64,000 nucleotides of DNA, taken from assembly GCF_010015585.1 (NCBI RefSeq), contig NW_022985072.1:1254438-1318437 (forward strand), given 5' to 3'. Below, in pieces: positions 35,044 through 45,095 of the stretch (its first letter is position 1; each line of letters begins with the position of its first letter). Made by a program: the position numbers and the translations under genes. Below the pieces are notes generated by a model that was given only the letters and a program-made list of their open reading frames with translations, was not told where the DNA came from and did no database searches. Source of the DNA: Eremomyces bilateralis CBS 781.70. Its lineage: Eukaryota > Ascomycota > Dothideomycetes > Eremomycetales > Eremomycetaceae.

Positions 35044-35731
35044 TCATAAGATGCGTAGCCAAATTGTATTTGAATGAACATTTGCCAACACGATCACCTT
35101 GGTTGTATTGACATTTGACAAAATAGTATTAATATGTTGATTTGGAAAATGCCTTGCTTATATAAAATATATTCTGCCGTGCCTCCACTGGATTGCATCT
35201 GTAGCGAGGCAAACAGGAAGATCTCCGATGTCGTCTCCGTCGGTTTTTCGTCGCAGAATGAGACTCTCGAGACAAGGTCCCCAATTACATTGTACTATTG
35301 TAGAGATCGTCGACTCTTCAAATTTCGGAGGTATGACGGTGAAGCTCAATATCAAATAAACACTGCATTAGGCATCGGGAAACTGTCAGCCTTATGAACC
35401 AATACTGAGAGATCAGCCGAGTGAGGATAGGTGGCGGTTTGTTTCTATCAAGGATCATGGCTCGTAGCGTCGGCTACGCTATGTTGTTTGTGGCTAGTGG
35501 TAACTAGTCCTGCGAATCCGTTTCTAATGATTCCGTACTCCGCAATTAGCGTAACTAGTTAATATTTAAACTATAAAGTTGGTTGGAATCTCCAGCCTCC
35601 ACCATTCATGACTTCCGGATATTAACATTCCAGTTCCACCAACCTTCTCCCGACTCAAAGGATCTCGGACCCCCAAGCTAACTTGCGTTCAATCGCACGA
35701 GATCTTGGGTGTTCGATTCCAATCGAATCGC
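35044..35731. other. Intergenic, no gene seen
   Basis: Boundary between the repeat-bearing region and the dense housekeeping block; contains the MTG2 promoter but no recognised site. Confidence 0.45.
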
Positions 35732-37354
35732 ATGCTGTCCGTCCGTGGGCTAAGCGGGTTCTTGTCTCAAGCCGTGGCATGTACCCGTCAAATCGTCCTA
35801 CCACCCAGTAAAACTCAGACATCTCCATCCTCCTCTCGAAGAATCCGTCGCTGGACGTCGACTCTGGTCCCGGCACCTCAAAATGGCGATGGCGGATACG
35901 AAGAATCGCGGCTAAACCCCCCGCCGGAGTCATACGCGTTAACCCCATTCCAAGACAAATGCTCCATCCTCCTGCATGCCGGCGGCGGCGGGCACGGGTG
36001 CATCTCCTTCCTACGCGAGAAGTTCATACCCGAGGGCCCGCCCAATGGCGGTGATGGCGGCAGCGGTGGCAGCATCTTCATCCAGGCGGTCCGAGGCGAG
36101 ACGTCGTTGCATAAGATCGCACGAAAACGACAATACAAGGCCGGGCGCGGGAAGAACGGGCAGGGGAAGGCACGGGGCGGTCAGCGCGGGGACGACCTGC
36201 TCATCACCGTGCCGGTAGGGACGGTGATTCGCGAGATGTGGCGACATGACCCGATGGACGAGGCAGAACACGTCTGGTACCGGTTGAAGCATGCGGAGGG
36301 CGACGAGAAGACGAAGCAGCGGCGGGAGAAATGGCTGGTCTATCCCGGGATGCCGACGTCTGTTTTCGCAACCGCGGAATTCCCCGAGCTGCCGCCGGTG
36401 ACCAAGTCGTCCTTGGTGATGATGCAACCACCGGCACCCATTCGGCTGGATCTGGACGAGCATATGGAGACACCGATGCTGTTGGCGGCGGGGGCATCTG
36501 GGGGTGTGGGCAACCCGCATTTCACATCGCCCGACTTTCCACGGCCGAAGTTCGCGACAAAAGGGGGCGACGGTATGCGACTTCTTCTCCAGCTGGAGCT
36601 CAAGTTGTTGGCAGATGTTGGGCTCGTGGGACTTCCGAACGCGGGGAAGAGCACCCTCCTCCGAGCACTCAGCAACAGCCGCGCAAGAGTGGGCAGTTGG
36701 GCTTTCACGACGCTACAACCGAACATCGGAACCGTCATTCTGGATGACTTGAAAGGCAAACCCACGGCGCCCAACCTTACCAAGGGGGGAAATGTCCGAA
36801 CACGCTTCACGATCGCCGATATACCTGGGCTGGTTGAAGATGCACACCTAGACAAAGGCCTGGGGCTCGACTTCCTGCGTCATGTCGAACGCTCTGCCGT
36901 TCTCGCCTTCACCATCGACCTATCTGCCGGCGACGCAGTCCAAGCGCTCAAGTCGCTCTGGGTTGAAGTGGGCGAGTACGACATGCGGAACGATGCGGAT
37001 TTCAATACCGAAACCGAAGAACGACACGAGCAATGGCGTCCGTCTGTATCAGATTTAAGTTTCGATGGCGAGGGAGTCCCATCCTTCGAGGAAGAGCTGC
37101 CGGCTTTACCTCTCCCTCCGGTCTCATCCAAACCATGGTTCGTGGTAGCCACGAAGGCGGATTTGCCAGGCACGGAAGACAATTATCAGCGGCTACAGGA
37201 GTATCTGGCGGCGCTCACGAGAGGGGACGTGAAGCACCCAAGCAGACGGCAGAATGCATGGAGAAGACGTCCAGTTGCCGTTCCGATTAGCGGCATTCGA
37301 GGAGAGGGTATCGATCGTATACCAGAGGTTGTACTAGACTTGCTAGATAGTTAA
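35732..37354 (+). CDS. MTG2: Mitochondrial Obg-family GTPase (Mtg2)
   Basis: Single exon, 540 aa from the ATG at 35732; nine upstream in-frame codons lack an ATG. The first ~40 residues are basic and hydroxylated without acidic residues, fitting a mitochondrial presequence (MLSVRGLSGFLSQ). The Obg fold follows, Gly-rich (LHAGGGGHGCISFLREKF, GGDGGSGGSIF, KARGGQRGDDLLITVPVGTV). The G domain has G1 GLPNAGKST, the FTTLQPNIG switch, G3 in IADIPGLV, G4 ATKAD and G5 VPISGIRGEG. The Obg domain is split by an insertion of about 75 residues (WRHDPMDEAEHVWYR onward), usual in fungal Mtg2. Role: assembly of the large mitochondrial ribosomal subunit in the matrix. Confidence 0.93.
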   Translation: MLSVRGLSGFLSQAVACTRQIVLPPSKTQTSPSSSRRIRRWTSTLVPAPQNGDGGYEESRLNPPPESYALTPFQDKCSILLHAGGGGHGCISFLREKFIPEGPPNGGDGGSGGSIFIQAVRGETSLHKIARKRQYKAGRGKNGQGKARGGQRGDDLLITVPVGTVIREMWRHDPMDEAEHVWYRLKHAEGDEKTKQRREKWLVYPGMPTSVFATAEFPELPPVTKSSLVMMQPPAPIRLDLDEHMETPMLLAAGASGGVGNPHFTSPDFPRPKFATKGGDGMRLLLQLELKLLADVGLVGLPNAGKSTLLRALSNSRARVGSWAFTTLQPNIGTVILDDLKGKPTAPNLTKGGNVRTRFTIADIPGLVEDAHLDKGLGLDFLRHVERSAVLAFTIDLSAGDAVQALKSLWVEVGEYDMRNDADFNTETEERHEQWRPSVSDLSFDGEGVPSFEEELPALPLPPVSSKPWFVVATKADLPGTEDNYQRLQEYLAALTRGDVKHPSRRQNAWRRRPVAVPISGIRGEGIDRIPEVVLDLLDS

Positions 37355-37479
37355 TAGAAGCATCCCTACTCACTCGAGCAAGTAACATTTTCCCAAACAC
37401 GATTCTCGTGCTGCTGGCATCCCTGATGAATGAGGCGGATCAAGGTAATCCAGCTGCCGATACAGACCATATGTGCACA

Positions 37480-37496
37480 ACGCGTCCAACACGCGA
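37480..37496. promoter_or_regulatory. MluI-type box before DUT1
   Basis: ACGCGT at 37480-37485 and a related ACGCGA at 37491-37496 lie 70-85 bp before the dUTPase start. This is the site type used by MBF at S-phase genes; dUTPase is a typical S-phase gene. Motif evidence only. Confidence 0.45.
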
Positions 37497-37564
37497 CAGT
37501 TCGTGCGGATCAGTTGCCTGGACAAGCCGCCGCATATAAAATCCACTTTCGTCTCGCATTCAAG

Positions 37565-38423
37565 ATGGAGCCCGTCAATCGCACAGAAACAGTGACTCCG
37601 GCACCCGCAATCATCCACGATCCTCCCTCCCTACCCGCATCTCCAAATCCAAAACGAGTCAAATCAACAGACCGCCATTCAGCTACTCAACCAGGTAAGA
37701 ATCCTCCCCCTATAGCCGTGAGTTCTTTCGGAACTCAGGCATCATGTTTTGAATACATTTTATCAATTGGAATCACTAACCCAATGCTAGGCCCTGCCAA
37801 CTCAAGCGGTACTGCGACACCAACGCCTCTCACCGCACCGATACATCTCGACCTCTACCCCCATCATCACACCATGGCCGCCACTCCCGCCGAGATCACA
37901 GCATCCTGTCCTCCGCTGCAGGTGCAGCTTCTCTCAGACAAAGCACGCGCCCCGACACGAGGCAGTGCCTTCGCCGCTGGCTACGACATTTATGGGTACG
38001 TCTTCTCTCAATTGGCACCGAAATATCAAACAACAATAACAATAGACTAACGTCTCCAGTGCCCAAAACTCTATCATCCCCGCCCGCGGCAAAGCCATCA
38101 TCGAAACTGACATCGCCATCGCCGTCCCCGCCGGCACCTATGGCCGCGTCGCCCCGCGCTCCGGCCTCGCGGTGAAGCACAGCATCGACGTCGGCGCGGG
38201 GGTGATCGACGCCGACTACCGCGGGCCGCTGAAGATCCTGCTGTTCAATTTCTCAGACGTAGACTTTGAGGTCAAGGAGGGCGATCGGTTGGCGCAGTTG
38301 GTGGTAGAAAGGATCGTGACACCGGAGGTGGTGGTGGTGGGGGAGTTAGAGAAGACGGTGAGGGGGGTAGGTGGGTTTGGGAGTACCGGGGGGTTTGGGG
38401 GGAATGGCCCGGCGGCGGCGTAG
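37565..38423 (+). CDS. DUT1: dUTP diphosphatase
   Basis: Three exons: 37565-37694, 37791-37995 and 38060-38423 (232 aa). It hydrolyses dUTP to dUMP, keeping uracil out of DNA and feeding dTMP synthesis. All five trimeric dUTPase motifs are present: [43 protein letters not shown] and the C-terminal Gly-rich [10 protein letters not shown]. The first motif is completed only across intron 2 (CTAACG branch, CAG acceptor). The N-terminal ~90 residues (Pro/Thr/Ser-rich) precede the catalytic core, a common leader in filamentous fungi. A second Met (before [10 protein letters not shown]) could give a short core-only form. The first intron (37695-37790, 96 nt) is a multiple of three and stop-free. Confidence 0.94.
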
Positions 38424-38627
38424 GTGGGCTTAGCTTTTTAGTATGACATGCCTTTTCGGTTTTGGAAGGAGTATCTGGGGACGGCGAAGGAAGTCTAGGT
38501 GCTTCGAGCATATATAGATCAAAGGAGTACATGGGTATGAGTTTATCATCGTCCTTCCTCTCTCGGAGGCTCTCCAACCCCTCAGCTCCAAACAACCTCG
38601 GTGTTGATTGCCCACAATCCAATACGA

Positions 38628-40056
38628 TTACACGCCAAGTTTCATAGCCTCTATTTCCTCCATTTCCACAGCCCTCGCTTTGAACTTCTCCAAGTGGGGT
38701 GGGTTTCTCAAATCCTCCTGGTTCCGGATCAACCTCACTTCACTCGCCTTCATCTTCGCCAAATGCCTTTCCTTGTCTGCTTTTCCTTCTTCCCGAATCC
38801 CCTGTTCTCTATTGATACCCTGATCCCATGCTGCCATCTCTACTTCCATCGTTTCATACGTCTTCGCCAACACTGCTTGCATACTCGCAAGCACTTTCTC
38901 AGTAGATTTCGCCAACGGCAACTCCGTCGCCGGTACCTCATCCGGCGATTGCCAACGCGCGGTATTCGTGATCGCCGGCTCGGCGTGCGCAACCGCTTCC
39001 CGCAGCCGTGCCACGGTGAGCGCGGCGAACATGTCGCCGGTGCCCGAGAAAAAACACGGGATCGCGGGGATGTCGATCCGGAAGAGACGGGGGGTGTGGT
39101 CCGATTTGGCGGTGGAGCCGACGATGGTCATGGTTGAGGAAACGGTAGAGGGGGGCGGGGTGTGAGAGGGGGTGGTTCGTGCGGATGTCAACGTGGATAA
39201 GTCGCCATCCTTCAGGCGGAGAGAGGTGATGATGATATGCGGGATTTGGTACTCTCGGTGGAGTTTTTCGACAGCTTGGGTGAGATCGCTTATGGAATTG
39301 ATGGTGGACTCGGAGAGAAGTCTATATGGTTAGACTTGGACGTCTAGACGGGAGATGTGAGACATACTCGACTTCAAACTGGTTCGGGAGTATCAGGTCT
39401 GCTTCGCGTAGCAGTGACCGATAGACGGGTACTTCATCTTCTGGGATGTACAACCTGCCTTCATCGCCCATCACCGGGTCCATCACTCCTTCAGTTAACC
39501 TCAGCACCAGGTCGACGCAGGTTCAATACGTACCCCAGAAAAAGGACCCAGGATTCATCATCGAGCGTAACCGGAGTTCTCGTCCGATCTTCCCGACGGT
39601 CGCTACTCCCTCGGCACTAGGAATATATCCCGACAGCAAGACATCGAAATCATCGAGGTGGGATTGCTTGAGGCCTTCAAACAGCTCTGCTATTTGCTCT
39701 GCGGAGGTTTTGGTTCCCTTGATTTGCTTGTATGCGGTATGATTGCCTATAGCGAAGACGCCGTTAGATCTATCCCCGGCACATCGTGGAGACGGATACT
39801 TGCTGTAGTGGACGGTATTAATCGCGGAGACTTCGCAGCCGAGTAGCTGGAGAACGAAAGTGGCCATGGTATTTCCAACGTAGCTGAGAACGACATTGTC
39901 AGAGCCGTTACGAATGGCAATTGGTATTTGAGTTCTCACCCATAGGTGACCTGCAAACTGTTAATATACCGAAGCGGATATATACTTTCGGCGCTGTCTT
40001 ACATGGCTAGCGATAGCCAGGACCTTGGTCTCCGGCACCAGTGTCAGGGCGGACAT
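38628..40056 (-). CDS. Pyridoxal/pyridoxine kinase
   Basis: Six exons: 40056-40003, 39950-39940 (11 nt), 39883-39804, 39746-39534, 39485-39368 and 39321-38628 (389 aa). It phosphorylates vitamin B6 to make pyridoxal phosphate. Motifs: ASHVTYGYVGN, INTVHYSNHTAYKQIKG, FFWVMDPVMGDEGRLY, ADLILPNQFEVELL, and the phosphate-binding GTGDMFAAL. The HVTYG motif needs the 11-nt exon. The HYSNHTAY motif is restored only by a GC-AG intron (39803-39747, donor A|GCAAGT, TCTAAC branch). That intron is 57 nt, so its retention inserts 19 residues without a stop. The C-terminal ~100 residues, with the RLIRNQEDLRNP block, form an extension seen in fungal enzymes. Confidence 0.92.
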
Positions 40057-40647
40057 CGTCTATTTACTTTCAGGTCTATGACCCGTTAATCTATCAGGAG
40101 TATGTATAACAAATTCCAAAGGCCAGCATTAAAAATATTAAGGGAAATATCACCTCGCCGAACCTGGGAAGTCGATGAGTCGAATAGCACTTACCATCTT
40201 TGTCACACTTCCATCGAACAGAAAAACGAAGGGTTCGGGCCGAGCCGATCGGCCGATGCTGGGATTCTCGGTCCACCTGCCGAGAGTGTGGTCCGAAATA
40301 TCACGGGTAGAGAGAGGAAGTTCTTGAGGGATTTCCACCAATACAGTAATAGAGTTAAGTCTCAGCATGTGTATACTTAGTAGCCAGTGAATGGCTAGGA
40401 CAGCAGAGATAGCCATCAGGCGAACTCCTGCTACACGTTTCCACCAATTTAGGACCGATGGTCATTGAAACTACTAACTCCTATAGCCTCAAGCCCCTAC
40501 AAGATGGCAGAAATATATCTCATCAGTCTAGTTTAAGGAAATACTGTATACCAATGCACCCAACTCCACCCATCACGCTTCGATAGGTCTCAGTCTGAAG
40601 TCGCTTCCAAATCGTCAATCATCAGAGAGTGTATGCTACTCCGATGC
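40057..40647. other. Intergenic, no gene seen
   Basis: Between the pyridoxal kinase start and the copper transporter stop; short frames only. Confidence 0.5.
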
Positions 40648-41331
40648 TTAATGGCACGCAACCGACTTCGTCGATGAAGAGCTGGCAAAAGCCATATAGC
40701 CAAGAAATGCGCCCACCGCAACAGCTAGCATCACCCAGCCATTGTATGTCATGAAGAGAAGCCTGAACGGTCAGCTCGACCCATCCCGTAGGACATTGCC
40801 ATTCCCACTTACATTATGAAGAACGAGTAGAACACTTGCACGGCATAAAATAACCCTTTGACCAACTTCGCTTTCTTCTCTTCTTGCACAACCGATCTTC
40901 CTAGCCACGGGAATGAGCGCGGTTCGTTATCAGGATCGCCTTCGGAGAGGAACAACTGTCTCAGCACGGGGCGTCCTAAAGAATACGAGGGGGGTCGCGG
41001 TTCTCGAGAAGTGCTCAAAGGCAGTGTCGAGCGGTGTCCACTCACTATGTAAAGCCTCTATCCGCCGCTCCGATCGTGCCTCATATCTCCTCGCGAGCTC
41101 TCGGACAAGCTCATAGCCTGCGGTGAGCAGGATGACGCCGACGAGGGCGCCGATTAGGGAAGCGGTGTTGTGGACGCGCCAGCTTTTGAAGATTATGCAG
41201 AGGTTGTTTGTGTCCCATGTGAACAGCATCTATATTATGGATTGTCAAAGGTGGCGGGGGAGACAAACAAAGCGGGGGCTTACATTCATGCTGCACATGG
41301 GCGAGTCATGTCCCTTGTGTCCGTGGTCCAT
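40648..41331 (-). CDS. Ctr-family copper transporter
   Basis: Four exons: 41331-41284, 41229-41046, 40900-40813 and 40762-40648 (144 aa). The N-terminus MDHGHKGHDSPMCSMNM is a short Met/His-rich metal-binding head. Three membrane helices follow: after FKSWRVHN, within AVQVFYSFFIMLLFMTY carrying the MxxxM pore motif, and in VAVGAFLGYMAF carrying the GxxxG packing motif. The MxxxM is split by the last intron. Length and short head fit the Ctr2/low-Met group (vacuolar or endosomal copper export in yeast) as well as small plasma-membrane Ctr proteins; the location cannot be decided. The C-terminal Cys-His end (VACH) is a typical Ctr metal-handoff tail. Confidence 0.93.
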
Positions 41332-42719
41332 TTTGAAATTTATGAGGTCGTCGGATTGTCAAGATGCAGTAACAGAAGGTAGTAGAGCAGGAAACTAATG
41401 TATTTAGTAGTGGTATGGTTTGGAGCTGGTTAAGGGATCATTCGAGATGCATGTTGTGATCGGACGACCGATGAGGCGGACGAGACGAGTCAGACGTGAG
41501 ACGACAGTGATGATGGTGCACGGACCTCGTATATCAAGCTTCTCCTCCCTAAGTTCTATCTCCCTCTCTAACTTGACTTCTTTGAAGCACTTTTCGTGGA
41601 TGTACGATTATGTACACAGATCTATTGCTGCTGGCAAGTTTTGTAAGGGGTTCACAAATTGGGCTTGTCACATGACACATCGATTCTAATATTATGTCCA
41701 CTTTCCACAGTCCTCCCAGGTATCTAAGTCTGTCCCTACCACCTACTATTAGTACAACAGAAGTCCCTGGTCGAATTGACCTAGAAGGAGGTAGCCAAAT
41801 GAGTGAGATATGTCAACATACGAAAAAGCAAAAGCTTGTCCACCTCGGTAGTGACCCTGAAACCCAAACGAAGGTTTACGAATTATTTTTCTATGGCACT
41901 CTGGAGAAATACTCAAGGCACTAATTCAGGACCGATTTTGTTATGTGATGCTAGCCCCTGGAATCGAAACCGCGTACACAGGATTCGAACCCACGTACAC
42001 ATTTTACAAGAGAAACCCGGCCTGCGTGTCGAAACTTGAGAACATGATGCGAAACTGATGCACCACACTCCAAAGCCACCCACATACAACTGGATTGGTA
42101 GATTGGGGGATATAAATCGAAACTGCTTTTGCCCTGGATTCATATGTCTCCTAGTCACCGAGTTCACCTTCCTATCTGCAATTTGTTTGTTTATCAGTCA
42201 TCATCTGTTGACTTGGCCTCGTTATCCATGTCTAGATGTCTAACTGCAGTATTTACTTTTGCGCAACCATCTCACAAGCGTATACATGGTGTCCTCTATT
42301 CTACTGTCCTTTTCTATCATCCTAGTTCCGACATCGACTAGAACAAGTCAGCAAGTGAGCGTCCTCCGTCCTCTCTCGGTATCTGGATTTTTCTGGTGGT
42401 TTTCATGAATGTTTCACATGCTATCTTCTCATCACTCTTATTATGTCTAGTTCAGTCGACCGAATAGCTACTCGTTAGTATTTAATAAGGGCCTACCTCG
42501 CTCCTTCCCGTCAACCAACCATACAGTAGTGGCGCCGTAACGTCAGGCACGATCACATTTCCTATTGATGCTCACGTTTAGTTTACTCTCAAGATACCTA
42601 TACTTGCTCTCAATTGCCATAACAGTGTAATGCATGCACCGCCACTGTAGTCAATATTGATATATTCAAACAGTACCCAAAGTCCCTACTATTTACCTTG
42701 ATTCATCCCCGTCCACGCG
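41332..42719. other. Intergenic, no gene seen
   Basis: About 1.4 kb. Contains a short palindrome-like stretch with GGATTCGAACCC near 41980, which resembles a tRNA T loop but lacks a tRNA around it. No other structure recognised. Confidence 0.45.
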
Positions 42720-43699
42720 ATGTATGAATTCGACGCTTGCTATGAATCTCTAGGGCAAGACCACCGCGGCGTCGAAGAGCTTGTCGCCTTGTCATGTGAC
42801 GTTAGAGAACCCGATCACTCTTCATATCGACAAGATCGCTTCCGCCTCGTCTTTCGACTTAGCGATAATCGTTGCTTATTCCTGTCCTCACGCCCCTATA
42901 TTCACCGGAATGATGATACGTTACGTCCCCTGCGACTAGTACTCGACTGTAACGCGGGAACGTCGCCCGATGTATATAGTCACCGGCTGCTAGGCGGGTG
43001 CGCCTCGCCATTGATCCCTCATTCGGTCTGGAGACGAACTACTGTTAGTCGAATCGTGTCCTTCATCAAGACGCAAGTGCTGTGGTTTACCGTCCATATG
43101 AGATAGACACGACTGGACGGTTATTCCTGTAAGCATGGATATTAAGCCAACCGTTAACCCGCACCTAATAGGAATTCAGGTTCTCGATCATCCGTCAATT
43201 GACATATGAAGCCGTAGTATGCTTCCCGGAGGGAAGGGAAATGACATTGGCCAAGTTCAAGAACTTCTTTTCCCGAAAGTTTCATGAGGATGGGATTCAT
43301 CAACACGGTCCTCTGGGCAGCGGCATTTTCGAAAAGTCTACTAGGATTGGCATTTTCGAAAGAGAGACGCCGATTTGTACATGCGGTGATGAAAACGGAC
43401 AACCTGTGAAAGCCGAGAATTGGTCCCCGTCCATGGTGGTTGGGATGCCCGAACACCCAAATTCCCAACTGTGGCCATTCTTGCGCTCACGCTTGCCAAT
43501 ATCCGCCGTCACGTCGGAACCTAAACAGCAGAAACAAGAAAGCGCTTTAGACGTTGGCGAAAACAATGAGCAGAGTCCACGCTTGCCAACACTCGCCACC
43601 AGGTCGAAACCTAAATGGAAGAGACGAGGGAGTGCTTTAGACGCTGGCGATGACAATACGGAGAAGCCACGCGTGCTCCGATCTACATCTCGAGTGTGA
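42720..43699 (+). CDS. Doubtful gene; model uncertain
   Basis: An ATG frame from 42720 runs 128 codons (SSYRQDRFRLVFRLSDN). From about 43075 another frame looks more protein-like (SAVVYRPYEIDTTGRLF), and joins through a probable intron (43131-43188, GTAAGC donor, CAG acceptor) to FSIIRQLTYEAVVCFPEGRE and a long open tail ending at 43699. The two upstream frames cannot be joined by an intron of acceptable length, so either the start is elsewhere or there is a frameshift. The tail contains a tandem repeat. No family recognised. Confidence 0.3.
43488..43687 (+). repeat. 90-bp tandem repeat, two full units plus a partial third
   Basis: Units start at 43488, 43578 and 43668, exactly 90 bp apart. 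Each begins CACGC and, in the open frame, encodes R-L-P...A-x-x-S-x-P-K...S-A-L-D-x-G-x-x-N. The two full units differ at many positions but keep length and frame; the third is cut after about 20 bp. Confidence 0.75.
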
Positions 43700-44126
43700 T
43701 AGTGTCACCGTCTTTATTACAAACAAGTAAGATATCACACTACCAACCCATGCATTATTTTGGGTGTATTAGACTGGCCGCCTTTGTGTTCGCCCTGACC
43801 TTTCAAAGTCATTGGGACTTAGCACGGTTCTTCTTCCAGCAAACCTGACGATCTCCTACTGTCCAAATCGAACTCGCGAAATATTATTATCATTACTTCC
43901 AATGTCTCGCCTCTACTTCCAGTGTCTTACCTCTAATTCCAATGACCTACCTCTAACTGCCAGTGTCTTCCCTCTGAACTCTCCCTTACTTGTGTAGCAA
44001 CCAAAGGTTGTAATAAGACAGTAGTATGCCCCTCTATCAACCGCAGCGTGCATGCCCCTATATATCCCACTGAGCCGACTGATCCCACCGTCCATTTCTT
44101 GTTCACCATCAAACTACCTTAGCACC

Positions 44127-44600
44127 ATGGACATCCACTCCTCATCCAATCTCGACTACCTGCACAACCCCTGCCTCGTCAAGGATATCTTCATCGCCTG
44201 CTACGACGCAACCCCCCGTTTTACTCGAAATCTCCTATCCCCACAAGCTCCCCTCCCGCAACCTGTTCGTCCTCATCCTACATCTCAGAGAGGGTGCGCT
44301 GATCCGGCTTGTTCTTCTCCCAAAGGGCCCCTGTGGCCCTTCCGGTGTGATCCAAGGGATGCGCGTCGAAGAAATCGAGACGTTGAGCTCTGGCACGGGG
44401 GCGCCGCGCCGAGTGTGTATCGGCCCTCCGTCTCGCTTTTATCCTTCATGGCTCGGTCATATGGCCGCCTGCTGGGGCCGATTGTCGTGAGCGTTGGGAT
44501 TATCATCGGAAGAATCTGGTGGGTGAACGAGACGCGGGGTGATTATGGGTTGAGTGGCTACTACGGTCGAAGCAGGATGTATGCGAGTCGGATATATTGA
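44127..44600 (+). CDS. Hypothetical short ORF, low support
   Basis: ATG-led 157-codon frame with a TATA-like stretch (CTATATAT) about 70 bp upstream. The start (MDIHSSSNLDYLHNPCLVKD) looks protein-like, but from ~44215 a second frame is equally open (LPSRNLFVLILHLREGALIR), so one of the two is chance or a frameshift separates them. No domain recognised. It may be a decayed gene. Confidence 0.2.
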   Translation: MDIHSSSNLDYLHNPCLVKDIFIACYDATPRFTRNLLSPQAPLPQPVRPHPTSQRGCADPACSSPKGPLWPFRCDPRDARRRNRDVELWHGGAAPSVYRPSVSLLSFMARSYGRLLGPIVVSVGIIIGRIWWVNETRGDYGLSGYYGRSRMYASRIY

Positions 44601-44760
44601 CGTCACGTCCTCGGAGGTTTTTGCTGACTTTGTTAGATACCCGACCTTGAACGCATTGAACGCTGGAATAATTCTGATGGCTGAGTCGAACGATCCCTCC
44701 TCATTCCTATCTAAGAAGTACGGCTCGGAAGTCGTTACTCCATGGCCGCGAGCGGAGTAA

Positions 44761-45095
44761 GATTCGGTAATATCCAGACTACGGAGATTTCCACACTATG
44801 GAGTGCCGCCCATCGATCAATTGACGGGGACACATAGAGTGCAGTTATGCAGAATGAAATGCCATTGATATGCGACTCTAACATGATCCTATCCCACATG
44901 TGTAATCCTACGCCGCCTCTATCACATACATACGACCGGGTATTCGCCGCTTACACACGTCCCCGCGAATGAATTACACACCGTAGCGAGCTCCGTCATC
45001 CTACCGTAACGTCCTCCATCGCCTAATGCTACTCATGGCTTCGAACTGGAAACGGTCCCAATACCCTGAAAACGATATGTATGATTCAGTTCCGT
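44761..45095. other. Intergenic, no gene seen
   Basis: 3' flank of the BLM10 gene; nothing recognised. Confidence 0.45.

Noticed and set aside
37430-37564. In-frame upstream ATG extending dUTPase by 45 residues
   Set aside because: The extension covers the ACGCGT promoter-type sites, lacks dUTPase similarity and does not look like a clear targeting signal; the ATG at 37565 is preferred.
41960-42005. GGATTCGAACCC (minus-strand T-loop-like) inside a partial palindrome
   Set aside because: T-stem pairing is poor and no cloverleaf can be drawn; probably a chance palindrome or an old relic.
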